The translations under genes and the position numbers were made by a program. The notes under the pieces are model-generated. The model searched no databases. It worked only from the letters and a program-made list of their open reading frames with translations, and was not told the origin of the DNA. From Nocardioides terrae (lineage in GTDB: Bacteria > Actinomycetota > Actinomycetes > Propionibacteriales > Nocardioidaceae), in contig NZ_FOLB01000002.1 of the NCBI RefSeq assembly GCF_900112345.1, positions 248,001-312,000 of the forward strand: a stretch of 64,000 nt of DNA, given 5' to 3'. Shown in pieces: positions 45,593-54,186 of this stretch; position 1 is the first letter of the stretch; each line of letters starts with the position of its first letter.

Positions 45593-48343
45593 ATGATTCG
45601 TCGCGCCCTGCCCGTCCTCGCTCTCGGCCTGGCCCTGGCCACCGCAGCTCCTGCGGCCGCCGGCCAGGGACACGGCCAGGGACACGGCAGGCATCACCAT
45701 GGCGACGGCTTCGCGAGCCACTCGCTGCGCAGCGGTCTGACCGACCAGAGCTTCTACTTCGTCATGGGCGACCGGTTCGCCAACGGCGACACCGCCAACG
45801 ACACCGGCGGCCTGGGTCCGGACCCCCTGGTGAACGGCTTCGACCCGACCAACAAGGGCTTCTACCAGGGCGGTGACCTGCGCGGGCTGAAGGACAGGCT
45901 CGACTACGTCAAGGGCCTGGGCACCACGGCGATCTGGCTGACCCCGGTCTTCAAGAACAAGGCGGTGCAGCTGGAGGACGGCCCGTCGGCCGGCTACCAC
46001 GGCTACTGGATCACCGACTTCACCCAGGTCGACCCGCACCTGGGCACCAACCAGGACCTCTCCGACCTGGTCGCGGCCGCGCACCGCAAGGGGATCAAGG
46101 TCTTCTTCGACATCATCACCAACCACACCGCCGACGTCATCGGCTACCAGCAGGGCGCTCGGCCGGTCTACGTCTCGAAGGACGCCAGCCCCTACCGGAC
46201 CGCCGCCGGCACGCCGTTCGACGACCGTGACTACCCGACCCCGTTCCCGACGCTGGACCCGGCGACCAGCTTCCCCTACACGCCGGTCCTCGACCCGAGC
46301 GAGCAGGACCTCAAGCAGCCGGCCTGGCTCAACGACGTCACGCTCTACCACAACCGCGGCAACACGACCTTCACCGGCGAGGACAGCCAGTACGGCGACT
46401 TCTTCGGCCTCGACGACCTCTTCACCGAGAACCCGAAGGTCCGCCAGGGGATGACCGACATCTACCGGACGTGGGTCGACGACTTCGGCATCGACGGCTT
46501 CCGTATCGACACGATGAAGCACGTCGACGACGCCTTCTGGCAGTCCTTCGGACCGGCCCTGCAGCGCGCCGCCGCGGCCGACGGCAACCCGAACTTCTTC
46601 ATGTTCGGCGAGGTCGCCCTCGACGGCAGCGGTGCCGCACAGAAGGCGTTCACCTCGCACTACACGACCACCGACAAGATGCAGGCCGTCCTCGACTTCC
46701 CCTTCCAGGCGGCCGCCCGCGACTTCTCGTCCAAGAGCCTCGACAACCGGCAGCTCGCCTCGTTCTTCGCCAACGACGACTGGTACACCGACGCCGACTC
46801 CAACGTCTACGAGCTGCCGACCTTCCTCGGCAACCACGACATGGGCCGGATCGGCTACTTCCTCAAGACCGACAACCCGGCGTCGAGCGACGCCGAGCTG
46901 CTCCGGCGCGACCAGCTCGCCCACCAGCTGCTCTTCCTCTCCCGCGGCCAGCCGGTCGTCTACTACGGCGACGAGCAGGGCTTCGTCGGCACGGGCGGCG
47001 ACCAGGCCGCCCGCCAGACCATGTTCGCCTCGCAGGTCCCGGACTACCGCACCGACGACCGGATCGGCACCGACGCGACCGGCACCACCGACAGCTTCGA
47101 CCCGACCTCGCGGCTCTACCGCACGATCAAGGGCCTCGAGTCGCTCACCAAGGGGCACCCCGCGCTGCGCGACGGCGCCCAGCAGGTCCGCTACGCCTCC
47201 TCCGGGCCGGGCGTCTTCGCGTTCTCGCGGATCGACCGACGCGAGCAGCGGGAGTACCTCGTGGTGCTCAACAACAGCGAGTCGGCCGCCTCGGCGTCGG
47301 TGCCCACGTGGGCCCGCTCGTTCAAGCGGGTGTACGGCGACGGGCCGGCCCGGCTGTCCGGCACCCGAGGCGGTGACGTCCCGGTGACCCTCCCCGCTCT
47401 CTCCGCGTCGGTCTACGAGTCGACCGGCCGGATCCCGCGGTCGCACGCCGCGCCGTCGATCTCTCTCCGGACGCCGACGCCTGCGCCGGAGTCGCGCGGC
47501 CGGATGCACGTGAGCGCGAACGTCGGAGGCGACTCGTTCTACGAGGTCACCTTCCAGGCGCGCGTCGGCCACGGGCCGTGGCAGACCATCGGCGTCGACG
47601 ACTCGGCGCCCTACCAGGTCTTCCACGACACCTCGGCGCTCGAGCCGGGCACCCGGGTGAGCTATCGCGCGGCGGTCCTCGACAACGGTCGGCACAGTCG
47701 CGTCTCGACGGTCCGCTCGACCGCGGTCCCGAACCCCTCGGTGATCGTCTCGGCCCCCCAGAACGGCGGCACGGTCACCCGGATCGACCCCGTCACCGTG
47801 TCGGCGACGGTGGACCCGGAGCGGCCCGGCCAGTCCGTCGAGCTCCAGCACAGCGTGAGCGGCGGCCCGTGGACCAGCCTCGGGACCGACGACTCCGCGC
47901 CGGCGTACACCGCGACCGACGATGTCTCCGCCCTGCCGCTCGGCACCACGGTGCGCTACCGGGCGATCCTGCGCGAGCCGGGCACGCCCGACGTGACGAG
48001 CGCCCCGACCACGGTCACGACCGCGGATCCGAAGCCGCTGGTCGCCGCGGTCACGGTCGCCGGCGACCTGCAGTCCGAGCTCGGCTGCCCGGGTGACTGG
48101 CAGCCGGATTGCTCGAAGACCCATCTGACCTTCAGCACCGCCGACGGCCAGTGGCACGGCACCTTCACCGTGCCGGCAGGCAGCTATCAGTGGAAGGTCG
48201 CGATCGACGACAGCTGGACGGTCAGCTATGGCGTCGGCGGCGGTGGCGACAACATCGCGCTCGCCGTGCCGGCCGGCGGCGGCACCTACACGTTCACCTG
48301 GAACCAGGTGACGCACGTGCCGTCCGTGGCACCGGCCGGCTAG
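45593..48343 (+). CDS. Secreted GH13 alpha-amylase with accessory C-terminal domains
   Basis: Exported starch-degrading enzyme of 916 aa. A signal peptide (1-23) is followed by a short Gly/His-rich segment (GQGHGQGHGRHHHGDG). The GH13 barrel has region I DIITNH (about 183), nucleophile in GFRIDTMKH (Asp about 304), acid in MFGEVAL (Glu about 339) and GNHDMGR (about 413). After the barrel's C-domain come two similar Ig/FN3-like repeats (about 640-715 and 725-815; both contain GPW and DDSAP). Last is a domain like the X25 module of pullulanases (QSELGCPGDW, PAGSYQWKVAID). GGAGGG precedes the start. Exact product profile (amylase versus neopullulanase) is open. Confidence 0.92.
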   Translation: MIRRALPVLALGLALATAAPAAAGQGHGQGHGRHHHGDGFASHSLRSGLTDQSFYFVMGDRFANGDTANDTGGLGPDPLVNGFDPTNKGFYQGGDLRGLKDRLDYVKGLGTTAIWLTPVFKNKAVQLEDGPSAGYHGYWITDFTQVDPHLGTNQDLSDLVAAAHRKGIKVFFDIITNHTADVIGYQQGARPVYVSKDASPYRTAAGTPFDDRDYPTPFPTLDPATSFPYTPVLDPSEQDLKQPAWLNDVTLYHNRGNTTFTGEDSQYGDFFGLDDLFTENPKVRQGMTDIYRTWVDDFGIDGFRIDTMKHVDDAFWQSFGPALQRAAAADGNPNFFMFGEVALDGSGAAQKAFTSHYTTTDKMQAVLDFPFQAAARDFSSKSLDNRQLASFFANDDWYTDADSNVYELPTFLGNHDMGRIGYFLKTDNPASSDAELLRRDQLAHQLLFLSRGQPVVYYGDEQGFVGTGGDQAARQTMFASQVPDYRTDDRIGTDATGTTDSFDPTSRLYRTIKGLESLTKGHPALRDGAQQVRYASSGPGVFAFSRIDRREQREYLVVLNNSESAASASVPTWARSFKRVYGDGPARLSGTRGGDVPVTLPALSASVYESTGRIPRSHAAPSISLRTPTPAPESRGRMHVSANVGGDSFYEVTFQARVGHGPWQTIGVDDSAPYQVFHDTSALEPGTRVSYRAAVLDNGRHSRVSTVRSTAVPNPSVIVSAPQNGGTVTRIDPVTVSATVDPERPGQSVELQHSVSGGPWTSLGTDDSAPAYTATDDVSALPLGTTVRYRAILREPGTPDVTSAPTTVTTADPKPLVAAVTVAGDLQSELGCPGDWQPDCSKTHLTFSTADGQWHGTFTVPAGSYQWKVAIDDSWTVSYGVGGGGDNIALAVPAGGGTYTFTWNQVTHVPSVAPAG

Positions 48344-48350
48344 TCGCGCA

Positions 48351-49655
48351 CTAGCCGAGATCGGCGACCGTCGGCCGGGCCTGCGGGTTGGTGTGCAGGG
48401 CCTCGCGCCGCGCCAGCCAGCGGACCAGCTCGTCGGCCGGGAGCGGCGGTGAGTAGAGGTAGCCCTGCCCGATCGGGCAGGCCAGCGCGCGCAGCATCTC
48501 GTGCTGCTCGATGCGCTCGATCCCCTCGGCGACGACGGTGAGGCCGAGGGTCTGGCCGACCCGCGTGATCGCGGCGATGACGGCGAGGCTGGCCGCCGAG
48601 TCGGCGGTGTCGGCGAGGAAGCCGCGGTCGATCTTGAGCTCGTCGATCGGCAGGGTCACCACCTGGCTGAACGACGCGTAGCCGGTGCCGAAGTCGTCGA
48701 GGCTCACCTTCACCCCGAGCTCACGCAGGCGGCGCAGGCTCTGCAGGCCGATGTCGGCCTCGAGCAGCCGGCTCTCGATCAGCTCGACGGTGATGCGCTC
48801 CGGACCGATTCCACGCCTGACCAGCAGCCCCACGGCGGCGTCCGGGATGCGGGCGGACCGCAGCGTGTCCGGCGAGACGTTGATCGACATCCGCGGCACC
48901 CACACGCCGGCGTCGTCCCACTTGCGCAGCTGCTCGGTCGCCTTGTCGAAGACCAGTCGGTCCAGGGCGGAGGTCATGCCCAGCTCGTCGGCGATCTTGA
49001 CGAACCGCGTCGGGGAGATCACCCCGCACTCGGCGTCGGTCCACCGTGCGAGCACCTCGACGCCGACCACGGCGCCGGTCACCAGGTCGAGCTGCGGCTG
49101 GTAGACGAGCTCGATCTCACGACGGTCGATCGCCATGCGCAGTGCGCGCCCGACCGAGAACCGCTCCCGCGCACCGTCGGCCATCGCCTGCTCGTAGAAC
49201 ACAGCGGTCCCCGGATGCTCGACCCTGCCGTGCGCCACGGCGACCATGCCCGCGCGGACCAGCGTCGGTACGTCGGTCCCGTCCCGCGGCGCCACGGCGA
49301 TGCCGACCGTCAGAGCGCCGGCGTCGAGCGCGGCGGGCCGGTCGTTGACGAGGGCCAGATGGCTGGCGACATCGTGGATGACGGCGTCGTCGGCGGTGGG
49401 GGCGAAGACGACGAAGTGCGGATCGCCCAGTCGGCGTACCTCTCCGCCGAGCGCCTCGGCCGCCCTCACGACCCGCTCCGCGGCGTCCACCAGAAGTGCC
49501 TCGCCCGCCTCAGGTCCGACCACGTGGGTGGTGATCGCGTGGCCGTCCACCTCGACGACGAGCACGGCGGCGGTCCGCGGTCCCAGCGATGCCGCCTCGG
49601 CGGCCTCGTAATGGGGCAGCCCCGTCGTCGGGTCGATGCCGTGCTGCGGTACCAC
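48351..49655 (-). CDS. EAL-domain c-di-GMP phosphodiesterase with degenerate GGDEF domain
   Basis: Signalling protein of 434 aa without membrane segments. The N-terminal ~160 residues resemble a GGDEF domain that has lost the GGDEF motif (the site reads FVVFAPTADD). The C-terminal EAL domain keeps the catalytic set: EVLARW for ExLxR (about 202), the NVSP Asn (about 255), DDFGTGYAS (about 318), KIDRGFL (about 340) and VAEGIE (about 377). It is therefore predicted to hydrolyse c-di-GMP. GTG 49655 is preceded by GGAGGAG at about 13 nt and GGTG nearer. A 25-bp-period direct repeat lies 30 nt upstream. Confidence 0.9.
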   Translation of the reverse strand: MVPQHGIDPTTGLPHYEAAEAASLGPRTAAVLVVEVDGHAITTHVVGPEAGEALLVDAAERVVRAAEALGGEVRRLGDPHFVVFAPTADDAVIHDVASHLALVNDRPAALDAGALTVGIAVAPRDGTDVPTLVRAGMVAVAHGRVEHPGTAVFYEQAMADGARERFSVGRALRMAIDRREIELVYQPQLDLVTGAVVGVEVLARWTDAECGVISPTRFVKIADELGMTSALDRLVFDKATEQLRKWDDAGVWVPRMSINVSPDTLRSARIPDAAVGLLVRRGIGPERITVELIESRLLEADIGLQSLRRLRELGVKVSLDDFGTGYASFSQVVTLPIDELKIDRGFLADTADSAASLAVIAAITRVGQTLGLTVVAEGIERIEQHEMLRALACPIGQGYLYSPPLPADELVRWLARREALHTNPQARPTVADLG

Positions 49656-49685
49656 CTGGGCTCCTCCGTGAGATGCGCTTCGAGC

Positions 49686-49735
49686 GCCGATCCTTCAGCA
49701 CCCCGGGTGAGCCGATCCTTCGACAAACCCGGAGT
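49686..49735. repeat. Two imperfect 25-bp direct repeats upstream of the EAL gene
   Basis: GCCGATCCTTC occurs at 49686-49696 and 49711-49721, each followed by a C-rich stretch ending CCCGG. The spacing is 25 bp. Position in the likely promoter suggests regulator half-sites. Nothing else stands out in 49656-49803. Confidence 0.4.
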
Positions 49736-49803
49736 GTAGATCGGCAGGCCCTCTCCGTGGTTGCGGAATTCCCCGACGGACAAAATCAGTGGCCCGAACG
49801 CAG

Positions 49804-49839
49804 GAGACCCCGCCCGGGATCATTCCCGGACGGGGTCTC
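49804..49839 (-). terminator. Hairpin terminator downstream of tRNA-Ser
   Basis: GAGACCCCGCCCGGGA and TCCCGGACGGGGTCTC pair with one mismatch around TCAT. It starts 8 nt past the 3' end of the tRNA gene on the minus strand. Confidence 0.85.
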
Positions 49840-49846
49840 ACTCACG

Positions 49847-49933
49847 CGGTGTCGGAGGGATTTGAACCCTCGGTGGACTTGCGCCCACAAACGCTTTCGA
49901 GGCGTTCTCCTTAGGCCGCTCGGACACGACACC
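49847..49933 (-). tRNA. tRNA-Ser (anticodon CGA)
   Basis: Class II tRNA of 87 nt on the minus strand. The acceptor GGTGTCG pairs perfectly with CGACACC. The anticodon stem AACGC/GCGTT encloses CTCGAAA, giving anticodon CGA (Ser, UCG codons). The long variable arm (GTGGGCGCAAGTCCAC) and the T-arm GAGGG-TTCAAAT-CCCTC are clear. CCA is not encoded. Confidence 0.96.
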
Positions 49934-50036
49934 GAGGGGAACGTTACCGGAGGGCGTCGGGGCGGACGAAATCCGGCTGTGCTCCCGACGAGGCACCGGC
50001 CGAGGCACCGCGCAGGGACAGGGCAGGGCAGGGTCC

Positions 50037-51212
50037 TCAGCCCTCGAGCCACTCCCGCACGGTCGCGCCGTGCTCGTCGAGGAGCGGCGGCGGCCGGTGA
50101 TCGGTGCGCGTGACCTCGCTGCCGTCGGCGGCGAAGAACCGCAGCGGCGGCCCCGGCAGCGTCACCCGTCCGAGGGTCGGGTGATCCACGTCGAGCAGCA
50201 GGCCCTGGCTGGCCGTCTGCTCCCACTCGTAGACCTCGTCGATGCTGCGGACCTGCCCGGCGGGGATGCCGGCCTCGGACAGTCGGCGCAGCAGCGGCTC
50301 AGCGTCCTGGTCGGCGAACACCGACTCGACCAGCTCGATGAGGTGCTCGCGCCCGGCGACCCGCTCCTGGTTGGTGGCGATGCCGTCGGTCGTCGGGTCG
50401 ATCGCGAACTCGGCGCAGAAGCGCCGCCACAGGCTCTCGCTGCCGACCGCGATCTGCACCGCACCGTCACGGCAGTGGAACAGGCCGTAGGGCGCGATCG
50501 ACGGGTGGTGGTTGCCCTGCGCGCGCCCGACCTCGCCGGCGACGGTCCACCGGGTGCCTTGGAACGCGTGCACGCCGACGACCGCGGCGAGGAGGGACGT
50601 ACGCACGACCGTGCCGACGCCGGTCCGGGACCGCTCGTGCAGCGCGGCGGCGACGCCGTAGGCGCCGTACATGCCGGCGAGCAGGTCGGCGATCGGTACG
50701 CCGACCCGCTGCGGGTCGTCGGGGCCGGACCCGGTCAGGGACATCAGGCCGGCCTCGCCCTGCGCGATCTGGTCGTAGCCCGCCCGGCCGCCCTCCGGCC
50801 CGTCGTGGCCGAAGCCGGTGATGGAGAGGCAGACCAACCGCGGATTGCGCCGCTGCAGCTCCTCGATGCCGAGGCCGAGCCGCTCGAGGACACCGGTGCG
50901 GAAGTTCTCCACGACCACGTCGGCCCGGTCGATGAGCGCGAGCAGCACGTCGCGGTCCTCCGGGGCCTTGAGGTCGAGGGTGATCGACTCCTTGTTGCGG
51001 TTCGCCGAGAGGAAGTACGTCGACTGGCGGTCGCCCTCCTCGCCGACGAACGGCGGCCCCCAGCCGCGGGTGTCGTCGCCGTGGCCCGGCGCCTCCACCT
51101 TGATGACGCGCGCTCCCTGGTCGCCCAGCATCAGCGTCGCGTGCGGGCCGGCGAGGGCCCGGGAGAGGTCGACGACCAGGATGCCGTCCAGCGGTCCACC
51201 CATCCCGCTCAC
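50037..51212 (-). CDS. CaiB/BaiF family III CoA-transferase
   Basis: Acyl-CoA-forming enzyme of about 391 aa. Markers are VVDLSRALAGPHATLMLGDQ, then GARVIKVEAPGHGDDTRGWG (about 11-50), NRNKESITLDL (about 79) and the catalytic Asp in GYDQIAQGEAGLMSLTG (about 145), equivalent to Asp169 of formyl-CoA transferase. GTG 51212 overlaps the stop of the upstream transporter gene (GTGA), so they are coupled. A plausible role is activation of the imported (di)carboxylate by CoA transfer; the acid is not identified. ATG 51203 is an alternative start. Confidence 0.92.
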   Translation of the reverse strand: MSGMGGPLDGILVVDLSRALAGPHATLMLGDQGARVIKVEAPGHGDDTRGWGPPFVGEEGDRQSTYFLSANRNKESITLDLKAPEDRDVLLALIDRADVVVENFRTGVLERLGLGIEELQRRNPRLVCLSITGFGHDGPEGGRAGYDQIAQGEAGLMSLTGSGPDDPQRVGVPIADLLAGMYGAYGVAAALHERSRTGVGTVVRTSLLAAVVGVHAFQGTRWTVAGEVGRAQGNHHPSIAPYGLFHCRDGAVQIAVGSESLWRRFCAEFAIDPTTDGIATNQERVAGREHLIELVESVFADQDAEPLLRRLSEAGIPAGQVRSIDEVYEWEQTASQGLLLDVDHPTLGRVTLPGPPLRFFAADGSEVTRTDHRPPPLLDEHGATVREWLEG

Positions 51213-52552
51213 CACCTCGGCAGGACGAGGGCCGCCCACACCAGCAGAGGACCGACCAGGGTCACGATGACGCTGTAGGTCAGGATCTGCTTGTAGTAGG
51301 GCCGCTCCTCGATGGTGTCGGGCCGGTTGGCCAGCATGAGCGCGCCGTTGGTCGAGAACGGGCTGACGTCGACGATCGTCGAGGAGACCGCGAGGGCCGC
51401 GACGAAGGCACCGGCCCCGATGCCGCCGTCCGCGATGAGCGGGATGGCGATGGGGATGATGACCGGCAGCAGCGCCGTCGAGGAGGCGAAGGCGGAGACC
51501 ACCCCGCCGACGTAGCAGAGGATGAGCGCACCGATGGTCACCGCCGCGAGCCCGGCGGCCCAGTCGCCGACGTACTCGGGGACCTCGGCGGTGTTCAGGA
51601 TGGTCGCGTAGGTGCTGACACCGGCGACGAGCAACACCGTCGGCCAGGCGATCTGCCGCACCGCGTCCTTGTGCTGCTGGGGCGAGAGCATCGCCAGGAT
51701 GACCGCGGCCGTGATGGCGACGAAGCCGATGTTCTTGTCGAACGCGAGCGCGATGACGGCGACGGCGACGAACGCCACCAGCGTCAGGATCTGCTCGGGC
51801 ACGACGCCCCTCCTCGCGGCCGTCGCCTCGGCGTTCGTCACGGTGCCGGTCGGCGCGGTCGCGCCCATGCCGCGCGCCGGCACGCTCGCGCCGCCCCGGC
51901 GCAGGTCACCGCCGATGGTGTCCGGCTCGTCGGACTCGATGCGTCGCGAGGCGAGCTTCGCGCCGCCGAGCGTGAAGAAGAGGATGAGCGCCAGCGCCGT
52001 GTTGACGACGAGGCTCGACAGGAAGATCGTCATCTCGCTGGAGGGGAGGCCGGCGGACTCCATCACCGAGTTGGTGATCGTCCCGTAGATGCTGATCGGC
52101 GAGAACCCCCCGGCCTGGGCGCCGTGCACGACGAGCATGCCCATCATCAGCGGGCTGATCCGGTAGCGCCCCGCGAAGCCGAGCGCGATCGGACCGATGA
52201 TCGCGCAGGCCGCGGGGCTCGCGGCTCCGATCGCGGTGAGCACGGCGGTGACCACGAACATCACCCACGGGATCAGCACGACGCGGCCGCCCACTGCTCG
52301 GACCGCCGAGCTGACGATGAGGTCGACGGTCCCGTTGTTGCGGGCGATGGCGAAGAGGTAGGTCACGCCGATGAGCGTGAGGACCAGGTCGCCACTGATG
52401 CCGCCGAGGATGGTCTTCTCGTCCAGGTCGAGCGCATACATCCCCACGAGCCACGCGGCCACGTAGGCCAGCGCGCCCATGTTGATCGGCAGCACCGTCC
52501 CGACGACGAACAGGGCGATCAGGGCAAGGATCGCCGCCCACTCCGCACTCAT
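51209..52552 (-). CDS. MatC-like dicarboxylate carrier (SLC13/ArsB superfamily)
   Basis: Membrane carrier of 447 aa with about 12 hydrophobic segments. The N-terminal ~150 residues match the MatC N-terminal domain (LALIALFVVGTVLPINMGAL; GDLVLTLIGVTYLFAIARNN). A charged cytosolic loop (about 205-245) separates the halves. ATG 52552 has AAGGAG 5 nt upstream. It is divergent from a GntR regulator with a palindromic operator between, and coupled to a CoA-transferase. Together they look like uptake and activation of a C3/C4 dicarboxylate such as malonate; substrate is inferred only. Confidence 0.87.
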   Translation of the reverse strand: MSAEWAAILALIALFVVGTVLPINMGALAYVAAWLVGMYALDLDEKTILGGISGDLVLTLIGVTYLFAIARNNGTVDLIVSSAVRAVGGRVVLIPWVMFVVTAVLTAIGAASPAACAIIGPIALGFAGRYRISPLMMGMLVVHGAQAGGFSPISIYGTITNSVMESAGLPSSEMTIFLSSLVVNTALALILFFTLGGAKLASRRIESDEPDTIGGDLRRGGASVPARGMGATAPTGTVTNAEATAARRGVVPEQILTLVAFVAVAVIALAFDKNIGFVAITAAVILAMLSPQQHKDAVRQIAWPTVLLVAGVSTYATILNTAEVPEYVGDWAAGLAAVTIGALILCYVGGVVSAFASSTALLPVIIPIAIPLIADGGIGAGAFVAALAVSSTIVDVSPFSTNGALMLANRPDTIEERPYYKQILTYSVIVTLVGPLLVWAALVLPRW

Positions 52553-52607
52553 TGCATCTCCTTGCATCCCGAGAGGGGCGGCGTGATCACCATCACTCCG
52601 CATGTAG

Positions 52608-52626
52608 TGGCCTAGCCAATAGGCCA
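52608..52626. promoter_or_regulatory. GntR/FadR-type operator TGGCCTA-N5-TAGGCCA
   Basis: Perfect 7-bp arms, 5-bp spacer, 19 bp in total. It lies in the divergent region, 56 nt before the carrier's start and just upstream of the GntR gene's -10 (52644-52649), so it covers that promoter's -35. It suits autoregulation plus control of the carrier/CoA-transferase operon. Confidence 0.7.
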
Positions 52627-52643
52627 ATTCGCTCCGCTGTCAA

Positions 52644-52649
52644 TATGGT
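52644..52649 (+). promoter_or_regulatory. -10 hexamer of a leaderless GntR transcript
   Basis: TATGGT ends 6 nt before GTG 52656; no ribosome-binding site is present. Confidence 0.5.
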
Positions 52650-52655
52650 GGACCG

Positions 52656-53411
52656 GTGCCGGAGCCCCATGCCCCTCACACCGCCTCTTCGCGAGGCGGG
52701 CTGCCGCGCGCCCTGCCACGGACGCGCCTCTACGAGCAGGTGGCCGAGCAGATCAGCCGCTGGATCGCCGACAACGGCCTCGTCGCCGGTGACCGCCTGC
52801 CGCCCGAGCGCGAGCTCGCCCAGCACCTCGGCGTCAGCCGCGCCACCCTGAGCCAGGCGCTCGTCGCGCTCGAGGTGGTCGGCGCGGTAGCGGTCCGGCA
52901 CGGCGACGGCACCGTCGTCCGGCTCGACACCCCCGGGCGGATCGCCGACGCGGTCCGCGCCCACCTGCACCGGCTGCCGGACATCATCGACACCCGTGAC
53001 GCGCTGGAGACCAAGACCGCGGGCCTCGCCGCGATCCGGCGTACCGACGACGACCTCGCCCGGATCGACGAGGCCCTGGAGGCGATGGCCGCGGACATCG
53101 ACGCCGGCGGCCGGGGCGTGGAGGCCGACGAGCGGTTCCACGCCGCGGTCACCACCGCCGCCCAGTCGCCGCTGCTGGCGCGGCTCATGGCCGAGATCGC
53201 CGAGCTGGTCCGCGAGACGCGCCTGGAGTCGCTCTCCCAGCCCGGCCGGCCGCGGGACTCGCTCGCCGGCCACCGGGCGGTCGCCGAGGCGATCCGGGCC
53301 GGCGAGGAGGAGGCCGCGGCGCGCGCGATGCACGCCCACGTCCGGATGGTGAGCGACGTGGCGATCCTGCGGCCGGGCGAGGGCGGCGCCGGCGCCACGC
53401 CGGCGACGTGA
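52656..53411 (+). CDS. FadR-type (FCD) GntR transcriptional regulator
   Basis: Cytosolic regulator of 251 aa. The N-terminal winged HTH reads LYEQVAEQISRWIADNGL, then GDRLPPERELAQHLGVSRAT (about 45-65). The C-terminal FCD domain (about 95-235) keeps metal-site-type residues: DERFHAAVT with Asp/His near 158, and later His in SLAGHRAV and HAHVRMV. FCD regulators usually sense small organic acids, matching the divergent dicarboxylate carrier and CoA-transferase. The gene ends 7 nt before the TSUP permease, likely one operon. Confidence 0.93.
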   Translation: MPEPHAPHTASSRGGLPRALPRTRLYEQVAEQISRWIADNGLVAGDRLPPERELAQHLGVSRATLSQALVALEVVGAVAVRHGDGTVVRLDTPGRIADAVRAHLHRLPDIIDTRDALETKTAGLAAIRRTDDDLARIDEALEAMAADIDAGGRGVEADERFHAAVTTAAQSPLLARLMAEIAELVRETRLESLSQPGRPRDSLAGHRAVAEAIRAGEEEAAARAMHAHVRMVSDVAILRPGEGGAGATPAT

Positions 53412-53418
53412 CCGCGAC

Positions 53419-54177
53419 ATGACGGGGCTGGACCAGTTGGCCGTGCTCCTCGCCGGCGTCGGCGCCGGGGTCATGACGTCCACCGTCGGCGTCGCCTCGC
53501 TGCTCAGCTTCCCGGTGCTGCTCGCGGTCGGGCTGCCACCGGTGACCGCCAACGCCTCCAACACCGTCGGCCTCACGCCGGGCGCGGTCAGCGGATCGTT
53601 CGGCTACCGCGCCGAGCTGCGCACCCACCTCGGCATCACCGCGATGGTCGTCGCGACGTGCGCGATCGGGGCCGCCGCAGGAGCGGCACTGCTCCTCACG
53701 CTGCCGGCGGACCTGTTCGAGGCGGTCGCGCCCTGGCTGATCCTCACCACGTGCGTCATCGTCGGCGTCCAGCCGCCCCTCAACCGGTGGCTGCGGCGCC
53801 GCCACACGGAGATGGTCGACCGCACCTCCGCGTCACCGCTGACGATGGCCTTCTCGCTGCTCGTCGGCGTCTACGGCGGCTACTTCGGCGCCGGCTCCGG
53901 CGTCATGATGATGGCGGTGCTCGGCCTCGGGCTCGACATCGACTTCCGCATCATCAACGGCCTCAAGACCCTCGCTGTGCTCGCGTCCAACCTGGTCGCG
54001 TCGGTCATCTTCCTCGCCCGCGCCGATCTCGACTGGCGTGCCGTCGCACTGCTGGCCGCCGGCTCGATCATCGGCGGGTACGCCGGCGCCCGCCTCGGCC
54101 GGCGGCTCCCACCCGCCCTGCTGCGGACCGTGATCGTGGTCGTCGGGGTGATCGCGGCGACCACGATGCTGCTCTGA
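53419..54177 (+). CDS. TSUP-family (TauE/SafE) permease
   Basis: Membrane protein of 252 aa with about eight helices. The duplicated family motif is visible in the first half as GVGAGVMTSTVGVASLLSFP (about 13) with TANASNTVGL (about 44), and in the second half as GVYGGYFGAGSGVMMMAVLG (about 153) with NGLKTLAVLASN (about 178). Family members move sulfite, sulfonates or small organic anions, usually outward. It follows the GntR gene by 7 nt, so it may belong to the same acid-transport regulon. Substrate unknown. Confidence 0.92.
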   Translation: MTGLDQLAVLLAGVGAGVMTSTVGVASLLSFPVLLAVGLPPVTANASNTVGLTPGAVSGSFGYRAELRTHLGITAMVVATCAIGAAAGAALLLTLPADLFEAVAPWLILTTCVIVGVQPPLNRWLRRRHTEMVDRTSASPLTMAFSLLVGVYGGYFGAGSGVMMMAVLGLGLDIDFRIINGLKTLAVLASNLVASVIFLARADLDWRAVALLAAGSIIGGYAGARLGRRLPPALLRTVIVVVGVIAATTMLL

Positions 54178-54186
54178 GGCCGGTTC

